From Kofleriaceae bacterium (GTDB taxonomy: Bacteria; Myxococcota_A; Polyangia; Haliangiales; Haliangiaceae), in the NCBI GenBank assembly GCA_016763395.1, contig JAESTW010000106.1, forward strand, positions 1 to 5,893: a DNA stretch of 5,893 bases, given 5' to 3'. Of this stretch, positions 1 to 5,709 are shown piece by piece. Position numbers and translations under genes: made by a program. Under the pieces are notes generated by a model that saw only the letters and a program-made list of their open reading frames with translations, was not told the DNA's origin and made no database searches. Positions within the stretch are counted from its first letter, which is position 1. Each line of letters opens with the position of its first letter.

Positions 1-178
1 CAGATGTCGTGTGAGAAAACAATTCTAGTCCTAATGCGAGGGATGAAATCAGCACGGCCCTCTGTGCCAACCAGCGACCATCGCGAAGAACAAGTGGAAG
101 AACCGGATGTACATAAACAAAACCTAGCTCGAGCTGTCGAGTTTTGTCGTCGGTCAACGTCACCGACCGGATGCGCAT
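1..178 (-). CDS. Possible partial gene downstream of rnc, runs off left edge
   Basis: On the minus strand a frame starting at an ATG (178-176) is open for 59 codons to the window edge. The product begins MRIRSVTLTDD and includes a hydrophobic stretch (VYVHPVLPLVL) and another near the edge (AVLISSLALGLELF). I do not recognise a family. The gene would lie 51 bases after the rnc stop in the same direction, which suits an operon. The ATG has no visible Shine-Dalgarno. The same frame is also open upstream back to the rnc TAG and encodes a zinc-knuckle-like CPFC just after that stop, but there is no start codon there, so the true N-terminus may be longer (see findings). The opposing plus-strand frame over 1-294 is also open, but it would run into the rnc 3' end antisense. 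Evidence for this gene is only frame openness, orientation and spacing. Confidence 0.38.
   Translation of the reverse strand, partial: MRIRSVTLTDDKTRQLELGFVYVHPVLPLVLRDGRWLAQRAVLISSLALGLELFSHTTS
117..147. repeat. Inverted repeat ACAAAAC/GTTTTGT around a 10-bp palindrome
   Basis: ACAAAAC at 117-123 is the exact reverse complement of GTTTTGT at 141-147. Inside it lies the perfect palindrome AGCTCGAGCT (126-135), and an alternative stem CTCGA (128-132) with TCGAG (137-141). Read on the minus strand, the CTCGA/TCGAG hairpin is followed by a T-rich stretch, so it could act as a weak terminator about 85 bases past rnc. The stems are short and the T-run is interrupted. If the partial reading frame here is real, the repeat lies inside coding sequence and is more likely incidental. 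Confidence 0.3.
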
Positions 179-229
179 GTCTGCGGTATCAAGGGGAGAT
201 CGAGTTTCCGGACAGAACGGGCAGCGCCC

Positions 230-931
230 CTACTCACCTTTGTCAAAAGACACTAGAGCCAACTCAGCAGCGAGTTGTTCAGCCGCCTTCTTAGACCGAG
301 CACTCGCCCGTGCTTTCTCCACACCGTCCACCAAGACTTGAACCTCAAACACTTTGTCGTGAGAGGGCCCAGATTCAGCCACAAGCTCATACGAGGGCAT
401 AGATTTGAATCGCGACTGAACCAGCTCCTGCAGTCGAGTTTTGAAATCACTCCCCATGCCCGGCTTTTTGGGTGTGTGTCCAGCAAATCGCCCCACGACA
501 ACCCGGGTAGCAACCTCAAAACCGCCATCTAGATACACAGCGGCAATCACCGCTTCAAGAGTATCGGACAAGATCGAGGCCTTGGTTCGCCCCCCACTCT
601 GCTCCTCTCCTTTGCCGAGTCGAATCCATTTTCCGAGGTCCATTTCAATCGCAACCTTGGCGAGACCGGTCTCGCTGACCATCTGAGAGCGAGTCATCGA
701 GAGCTGGCCTTCGTCAAGCAAGGGGAATCGGTCCATCAGATAGTGGCCGATGATGAGCCCCAACACTGCATCCCCAAGAAACTCGAGCTTCTCGTTATCA
801 GCCGCATTGCCACTCTTGTCCTCGTTGGCAAAGGAACAATGTGTGAGCGATGTGGTCAATAACTCCGAATTATCGAAAGAATATCCAAGAAGAGCCTCTA
901 GAGGTGTCATGTTACAAGCGCTGGCCATCAT
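230..931 (-). CDS. rnc: Ribonuclease III
   Basis: This enzyme cleaves double-stranded RNA endonucleolytically in the cytoplasm, maturing the rRNA precursor and processing some mRNAs. Numbering from the ATG at 931 (233 aa, normal for the family), the catalytic domain spans about residues 9-140 and carries the signature NEKLEFLGD. By alignment with E. coli RNase III the metal-binding and catalytic acids are E47, E50, D54, E74 (in DEG), D123 and E126 (in SDTLEA); all are present. A C-terminal dsRNA-binding domain spans about 162-229, with GPSHDK and the basic SKKAAEQ helix. The common LTHRS motif reads LTHCS (C32). Start choice: an upstream ATG at 1012 would add 27 residues that are simply antisense to the kinase's conserved N-terminus, so it is rejected. 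ATGs at 931, 928 and 910 are all possible and none has a good Shine-Dalgarno. The stop is TAG. The gene diverges from the kinase; the usual partners era and lepB are not visible. Confidence 0.96.
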   Translation of the reverse strand: MMASACNMTPLEALLGYSFDNSELLTTSLTHCSFANEDKSGNAADNEKLEFLGDAVLGLIIGHYLMDRFPLLDEGQLSMTRSQMVSETGLAKVAIEMDLGKWIRLGKGEEQSGGRTKASILSDTLEAVIAAVYLDGGFEVATRVVVGRFAGHTPKKPGMGSDFKTRLQELVQSRFKSMPSYELVAESGPSHDKVFEVQVLVDGVEKARASARSKKAAEQLAAELALVSFDKGE

Positions 932-935
932 GTTA

Positions 936-941
936 ATTATA
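936..941 (-). promoter_or_regulatory. Candidate -10 element for rnc
   Basis: The minus strand reads TATAAT from 941 to 936, a perfect match to the sigma-70-type -10 consensus. Its expected transcription start is near 929, essentially at the ATGs at 931/928, which would give a leaderless or nearly leaderless rnc mRNA. At the expected -35 position (about 964-959) only TTCCGC is seen, a poor match to TTGACA, and there is no TG extension. The call rests on the hexamer and its location in the only gap between divergent genes. Confidence 0.45.
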
Positions 942-945
942 TACT
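940..945 (+). promoter_or_regulatory. Candidate -10 element for the kinase gene
   Basis: The plus strand reads TATACT at 940-945, five of six matches to TATAAT, overlapping the rnc -10 by two bases (940-941). The expected start is near 952, only about four bases before the GTG at 956, so the kinase mRNA would be almost leaderless, in line with the lack of a Shine-Dalgarno. No convincing -35 hexamer lies 16-18 bases upstream. It is inferred from sequence alone. Confidence 0.4.
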
Positions 946-955
946 CTGCTGAGCT

Positions 956-3900
956 GTGGCGGAAGTTCCCAAGAAACTCGGCAAGTACCACATCCTTGAG
1001 CTGATCGCGCAAGGTGGGATGGCCGAAGTCTACAAAGCCAAGAGTATAGGCATTGCTGGGTTCGAAAAGATCCTAGCCATCAAAAGAATCAAGCCCGCGT
1101 TTGCTGGCGAGCCACGCTTCGTCCGAAACTTTATCGACGAAGCGAGAATTGCTGTCTCTCTCAACCATCGCAACATCGTCCAAGTTTTCGACTTCGGAAA
1201 AGACGAAGGTGAGCTATTCTTGGCGATGGAGTTGTCAGAGGGCGTTGATCTGCACGTCGCCACTTGCGCGGCCGAGAGCAAAGGCGAGATGGTGCCAGCC
1301 TCCCTCGCTTGCTACATTCTCGCCGACATCGCGGCCGGTCTCGACTACGCCCATCAAAAACGGGACAGCGAAGGCAACCCACTCGGAATTGTTCATTGCG
1401 ATGTTTCGCCGCACAACATCTTTTTGAGCCACGAAGGCTTTGTCAAAATACTAGATTTCGGTGTTGCCCGAGCTCGTTTTGTAGCCGCCCCCACATCCAA
1501 ACGCTTGCGTGGAAAGCCACGTTACATGGCGCCTGAGCAGACCTTTGGTGACTCTCCCACTCCCGCCTCGGACGTCTTTGTCATCGGCATACTGGCATGG
1601 GAACTATTCGCAGGGAAGCGTCTATTCACGGGCAATACGATTGTCGAAATCCTCAAGTCTGTACGGGCAACTGCGGTTGAGAATCTAGCAGGATTGCGAC
1701 CAGACCTACCCGAATTCCTGTGCCGGACGGTGATGGAATCCTTGCAACGTCACCCAAGTCGCCGATGCTCAGCATCTGATTTTGCCCGGCAACTGTCCCG
1801 TGCAGCACGAGAACTCAGCGACGAATCCGGGGCTCGGCACCTATCACAGTGGATCGAGGAACTTTTTCCCACAGAAGAAGTAGATATCGAAGAAACAGCG
1901 ACCGAGACCACCATGACGGTCTCCATCGTCAAAAAATCTAGCGCTGCTATCAGTGAGGGAACTAGCTTCACCTCCGAGTCGGATTCCAGCTCTCGAGAGC
2001 TACCACCCCAGGTCGAAATCCATCAAGAAGAGGTTACCGAGGTCGCTTCGGTGTTTCAGCCCACCACCGTTTCAACTCTCATCGACAAACGACGGGTGGT
2101 CGTCTCGCTGCTCCTTCTGGACGGCGGCAGCTCGGATAGACGTCGTGAACTCAGCCTCGCCTTGTGCGACTTGGCCTACAAACGAAGTGCAGTGATTCAC
2201 GACAGTTCGGACTCCGAGATCGTTGCCGTGTTTGGCTTGGAAATGGCCGGTGAAGATGACATTGCCAACGCGATGCATTTTGCCATTGATGCAGCAGAGC
2301 TTGCCAGTGATGCCGCTGATCCGGGGGATGCTGTAAACCGAATTGAATTGCGGTCCGCCGCTCGAGCAGGCGTGGTTGCACAACGCGAAGGGTCCGAGTA
2401 CCGACTTCGGGGCGATGCACTGCGCGAGGCACGCGAACTCGCGAGAGGTGCAGAAAGTAACAAACCGCTCCTGAGCGGAGGCGCGGCCCACTCCACCTCG
2501 GCCCAGTTTCGTTTTCGCGAGTTGCCTTCGAGAAAGCTTCGAAGCAGAAAACTCCGCATCCTCGAGCTAGTCGGTCCTCAAAGCCATGATGTCCGAAACC
2601 GGGCACTACGCGATAGGCGCGGGCGCTTCGTCGGACGCGGAACCGCATTGCAGACAATTTGGGACAACTTCCACCAGTCGATGAACGAGAAGTCGCAGCG
2701 CGGAATTCTTGTGACCGGCGGCGTCGGAGTTGGCAAAAGCCGTTTAGTCTCAGAATTTGTCGCAGGGGTGTCAACCCTTAGTCCAGAGCCGCTGCTATTC
2801 ACCATGATGGCAACCGAGCGCGCACTCGACGCGCCCTTTACTGTCATCATCAACTACTTGGAAGTTGCTCTCTCCTTGCCACCCAAACGTGGAAAACGAG
2901 CGCGTTCACTCCTGAGCCGGCGTCTGGCCAGGTCCCTGCTCTCCAGCAACATGCCGCAGGATGCAGTCGCTGAGATTTGCTACAGCATTGAGATGGCAAT
3001 GGATCTGCGAGACGGCATCCTTGGCGGAGTTCCGGAGAGTGATCACGCCGGGCTGAGAGAGCGATGCACGGCCAGTCTCAGAGCGTGCCACGCCGTCTTC
3101 ACCAAGAATGCACCAAGCCTTCTGATTATTGAAAACGTGCATCTCGCCGATGAGGCCAGCCTAGACATAATCGGAACAATTCTGACGACCACGGAAAACC
3201 CCATCCCGTGTTTGATAGTCATGAGCTGTAGAGACATCTCTCACTTGCCCGCACTGGCCAATACCATTGAACTCCCGCTGCGGGATCTGGACGTACCCGA
3301 GCAGCGTTTGCTTATCGCCGACAGGCTGGGAGATGTCGGCACTGACGAAATCATAGAAAAAGTCGCAAAGCGCACAGGCGGAAATCCCCTGTACATTGAA
3401 GAAGTTTGCAGAAACATTCGCGATATCGGCTTGGAGGACATTCCCACCAGTGTCCGGGACAGTGTGACCGCTCGAATCGACCGTCTGAGTCCTCAAAACC
3501 AGGCGGTACTCCAACGGGCCGCTGTCATCGGCGAAAGCTTTCGAGCCCCTATCCTAGAAGAACTCGCAGGGGCTGACGTCTTCAATCATCTGGACCAACT
3601 TGTTGAGCAGGGACTATTGGAACGGCGAGACCCGACCGATATTGCCACGCACGGCGGAGAATTTGCGTTCCGCCATGGCCTGATCCGCGAAGTGGTCTAC
3701 GCCTCCCTTTCGACAGGAGCCAAGCAGACCACCCACGCAGAACTCGGACATCTACTGTCAATACGCGACCGCGCCGGTAGCGACGAACCGCCCGCCTTTA
3801 TCGCACGCCACTTAGAGCTTGGCGGAATGATGCCCGAAGCTGCACACTATTGGACGACAGCGGGGCTCTCGGCTCTCGCCGCGTTTGAGACAGCCACCGC

Positions 3901-5272
3901 CATTTCGGCTTTTGACCGCGCCCTTGCCATCAATGCGTCGCAGAGCAGCAGGCAGGCGCAAACATCGAAAGATCAACACAAGGCGGCTCTCTTCGGACGA
4001 GCAAAGGCCCACAGAGACTTGGGCAATTTCGATGATCAAGGCATCGACTTGGCGGTTTTGGAGCCACTGTGCGAGCCAGGCTCAGAAGCAATGGCTGAGC
4101 TCTTGACCCAAGAAGCCGAGCGGCACCTTAGAAACGGTGCTTTTGACAGTGCAATTACCTCCGCAAAACGAGCCGTTGATACCGCCCGGACTTCAAATTC
4201 ACTACTTCTTGAGGGAGAGGCACAGCGAATTATCGGCGAAGCCAGGGAGAGAACTGGGGACTTCGAAAATGGCATGCTGTCGACCAAGAGAGCGATTGCT
4301 ATCTTTGAGAACATCGGTGCAACAGCTGCAGAAATGCGTGCTCGTATCAGTATGGCCCGAAGTTTTCTGATGCAAGCTCAGTATCAAAAAGCACTGCGCA
4401 TCTATCAGCCCATCATCAGTGAGATCCAACAAGGTGGCGATCCAAAACTCGAGCGGATTGCCAACAACCACCTCTCTGCGATTCACCTCTGCCTGGGTAA
4501 TTTCGAAGATGCGATGGAGTTTGCCGAGAAAGGCATTCGGCTGTGCCAAGCAGACGGAGATTTGGCTCGGGCTGGCGACAACACTTCCATGCGGGGAATT
4601 ATTTTGTCCGCGGTCGGTCAATTCACGCGCGCTCAAGATGAGTTTCTGCAGGCGATAGAACTCCTTCGCACGACCAAATCCCGGTGGAGCTTGGCCGACT
4701 GCCAAGTGTATCACGCAAGCAACGAATCCGCGTTGGGGAATTTCGCAGTGGCGCTCGAGCTCTGTGATAGCGTCTATCGCGAAGCAGCACAGCTCGACGC
4801 GCCGTACATTCAATGCAATGCGAAACTCGCGGAGGCTGGTGTCTATCTTGCCCGAAAGGCCGAATCCGATCTGCAGCTTGCCGAAGCAGCGGCCAAAGAA
4901 GCGGCAGACATTGCCCATGCCTACAAACTGGCAGGCGCAGAGGCAATGGCCCTATCGCGGCAGGCCCAGGCAATCACTGGCAGCGACCATGAGAAAGCAC
5001 TGAGGCTTTCGGACGAAGCGATTCGAATCCTTTTGCGCGTCGAACATATAGAAGGCGCTGAGGAGGAGATTTTCTTCGCCCACCATGTGTTGCTGGTTGC
5101 CATCGCGGCTCCTGAAGCGGACTCTTTTCTTGCGCGCTCTCGTGACGAAGTCGATCGCAAACTCCGGGCCATGAACAACCCGGAGTGGCAACGTAGCTTT
5201 TCTCTCGACGTGGACATCAACGCTCAGATTCTCAGCGAATCCACCGAGCTCACAACCACAGAAGACTTCTGA
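956..5272 (+). CDS. Ser/Thr kinase - pseudo-cyclase - STAND ATPase - TPR fusion protein (1438 aa)
   Basis: Probable cytoplasmic signal-integrating Ser/Thr kinase; no signal peptide or membrane segment is visible. The start is GTG at 956: an in-frame TGA at 950-952 and the next ATG (residue 22) inside the glycine loop leave no alternative. Kinase domain, about residues 11-282: glycine loop AQGGMAEV, lysine K43 (LAIK), helix-C E62, hinge ME at 91-92, catalytic loop HCDVSPHN (D149, N154), DFG 167-169, APE 192-194, D206. The HRD arginine is Cys148 and the usual catalytic-loop lysine is Ser151. Residues about 283-378 are an S/T/E-rich linker. Residues about 379-540 resemble a class III cyclase (VAVFG at 423-427; RGDALREARE at 485-494) but lack key catalytic residues. 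The ATPase, about 556-930, has FVGR, Walker A GGVGVGKS (588-595), a weak Walker B LLIIEN (722-727), sensor-like MSCR, GGNPLYIEE, and a winged-helix-like region about 830-930. About ten TPR-like helical pairs fill 950-1405, with LGNF recurring at 1022, 1180 and 1260. M. tuberculosis PknK (kinase-ATPase-TPR) and the kinase/cyclase fusions of TOMM clusters have related layouts, but no TOMM genes are seen here. The substrate and the ligand are unknown. Confidence 0.96.
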   Translation: MAEVPKKLGKYHILELIAQGGMAEVYKAKSIGIAGFEKILAIKRIKPAFAGEPRFVRNFIDEARIAVSLNHRNIVQVFDFGKDEGELFLAMELSEGVDLHVATCAAESKGEMVPASLACYILADIAAGLDYAHQKRDSEGNPLGIVHCDVSPHNIFLSHEGFVKILDFGVARARFVAAPTSKRLRGKPRYMAPEQTFGDSPTPASDVFVIGILAWELFAGKRLFTGNTIVEILKSVRATAVENLAGLRPDLPEFLCRTVMESLQRHPSRRCSASDFARQLSRAARELSDESGARHLSQWIEELFPTEEVDIEETATETTMTVSIVKKSSAAISEGTSFTSESDSSSRELPPQVEIHQEEVTEVASVFQPTTVSTLIDKRRVVVSLLLLDGGSSDRRRELSLALCDLAYKRSAVIHDSSDSEIVAVFGLEMAGEDDIANAMHFAIDAAELASDAADPGDAVNRIELRSAARAGVVAQREGSEYRLRGDALREARELARGAESNKPLLSGGAAHSTSAQFRFRELPSRKLRSRKLRILELVGPQSHDVRNRALRDRRGRFVGRGTALQTIWDNFHQSMNEKSQRGILVTGGVGVGKSRLVSEFVAGVSTLSPEPLLFTMMATERALDAPFTVIINYLEVALSLPPKRGKRARSLLSRRLARSLLSSNMPQDAVAEICYSIEMAMDLRDGILGGVPESDHAGLRERCTASLRACHAVFTKNAPSLLIIENVHLADEASLDIIGTILTTTENPIPCLIVMSCRDISHLPALANTIELPLRDLDVPEQRLLIADRLGDVGTDEIIEKVAKRTGGNPLYIEEVCRNIRDIGLEDIPTSVRDSVTARIDRLSPQNQAVLQRAAVIGESFRAPILEELAGADVFNHLDQLVEQGLLERRDPTDIATHGGEFAFRHGLIREVVYASLSTGAKQTTHAELGHLLSIRDRAGSDEPPAFIARHLELGGMMPEAAHYWTTAGLSALAAFETATAISAFDRALAINASQSSRQAQTSKDQHKAALFGRAKAHRDLGNFDDQGIDLAVLEPLCEPGSEAMAELLTQEAERHLRNGAFDSAITSAKRAVDTARTSNSLLLEGEAQRIIGEARERTGDFENGMLSTKRAIAIFENIGATAAEMRARISMARSFLMQAQYQKALRIYQPIISEIQQGGDPKLERIANNHLSAIHLCLGNFEDAMEFAEKGIRLCQADGDLARAGDNTSMRGIILSAVGQFTRAQDEFLQAIELLRTTKSRWSLADCQVYHASNESALGNFAVALELCDSVYREAAQLDAPYIQCNAKLAEAGVYLARKAESDLQLAEAAAKEAADIAHAYKLAGAEAMALSRQAQAITGSDHEKALRLSDEAIRILLRVEHIEGAEEEIFFAHHVLLVAIAAPEADSFLARSRDEVDRKLRAMNNPEWQRSFSLDVDINAQILSESTELTTTEDF

Positions 5273-5276
5273 GCAT

Positions 5277-5291
5277 CGGCTGCTCCAGCCG
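5277..5291 (+). other. Hairpin immediately after the kinase stop
   Basis: CGGCTG (5277-5282) and CAGCCG (5286-5291) form a perfect six-pair GC-rich stem with a CTC loop, four bases after the TGA. No T-run follows (the next bases are CAAACATAAG), so it is not a classical intrinsic terminator; it could be a 3' stabilising or pausing structure. A competing stem, GAGCA (5271-5275) with TGCTC (5281-5285), shares bases with it, so the two cannot form together. Confidence 0.35.
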
Positions 5292-5305
5292 CAAACATAA
5301 GAACC

Positions 5306-5362
5306 ATGGCACCGACCCCACGCGGTGATAACGAACTGATGGAACCTGAAGGGGCGATCTAA
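5306..5362 (+). CDS. Possible 18-codon leader ORF coupled to the lipoprotein gene
   Basis: ATG at 5306 opens an 18-residue frame (MAPTPRGDNELMEPEGAI) whose TAA (5360-5362) shares its last A with the ATG of the next gene, a TAATG junction typical of translational coupling. Upstream there is only a weak AAGAA as ribosome site. The peptide shows no run of one amino acid that would suggest attenuation. Such a short frame could easily be chance; the precise stop-start overlap is the only support. Confidence 0.22.
   Translation: MAPTPRGDNELMEPEGAI
5349..5354 (+). promoter_or_regulatory. Ribosome binding site of the lipoprotein gene
   Basis: AAGGGG, a good Shine-Dalgarno variant, ends seven bases before the ATG at 5362 and fixes that start. 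It is the clearest ribosome site in the window, in contrast to the kinase and rnc starts, which have none. Confidence 0.6.
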
Positions 5363-5709
5363 TGAGATGGCTTCCAAGGCTCATCATCAAGTTCGGTGCT
5401 CTTTCATTACTGTCCCTCGGTGCGTGCGGGAACACTGGAGCACCAACCTATTCTGCTGCTCGATTAGAGCCCGATTCTACTGACGAGCCACCTTTCGAAA
5501 ACGGGCTACCCGATTTGGTCAAAGCTGTTGACAACGGACGAGCAGTTACAGTTACAGGGAATAGCTGGTGGTGGTTTGCTAGGCGAGAAGACTGTCAACG
5601 CGACATAAATTTTCCTCCTATTCACGGGTTTAGCGTGCAGCCACCTCTTCCTAAGGACAGTGTGCCATGGCCCCGAGATCCGCGCCGTGCCAATCAACCT
5701 TCGGAGTAG
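5362..5709 (+). CDS. Putative lipoprotein of unknown function (115 aa)
   Basis: The N-terminus is a type II (lipoprotein) signal peptide: basic residues R2, R6 and K10, a hydrophobic core rich in Leu and Ile, and a lipobox LGAC ending at C22. After cleavage and lipidation the mature protein would be about 94 residues. Residue 23 is Gly rather than Asp, so by the E. coli sorting rule it would go to the outer membrane; whether that rule holds in this host is unknown. The mature part starts with a flexible Gly/Ser/Pro/Asp-rich stretch, then GRAVTVTGNSWWWF with three consecutive tryptophans (69-71), one further Cys (C78), and a Pro-rich tail. I recognise no family. It starts 89 bases after the kinase stop on the same strand and could be co-transcribed. 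Its last 16 bases overlap a convergent minus-strand frame. The signal peptide plus the ribosome site make it likely real; the exact C-terminus is less certain. Confidence 0.72.
   Translation: MRWLPRLIIKFGALSLLSLGACGNTGAPTYSAARLEPDSTDEPPFENGLPDLVKAVDNGRAVTVTGNSWWWFARREDCQRDINFPPIHGFSVQPPLPKDSVPWPRDPRRANQPSE

Noticed and set aside
1..294. Plus-strand frame open from the left edge to 294 (MSCEKTILVL...)
   Set aside because: It runs antisense into the last 65 bases of rnc, has no visible ribosome site, and its composition is not protein-like; the minus-strand frame codirectional with rnc is the better candidate.
2151..2774. Long minus-strand frame of 207 codons inside the kinase gene
   Set aside because: It is fully antisense to the pseudo-cyclase and ATPase coding region, is Arg/Ser-rich, has no domain signal, and is explained as a shadow of the long real frame.
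4202..4918. Minus-strand frame of 238 codons opposite the TPR region
   Set aside because: The plus strand here encodes clear TPR-like repeats; the antisense translation is low in recognisable structure and rich in scattered Cys, as expected of a shadow frame.
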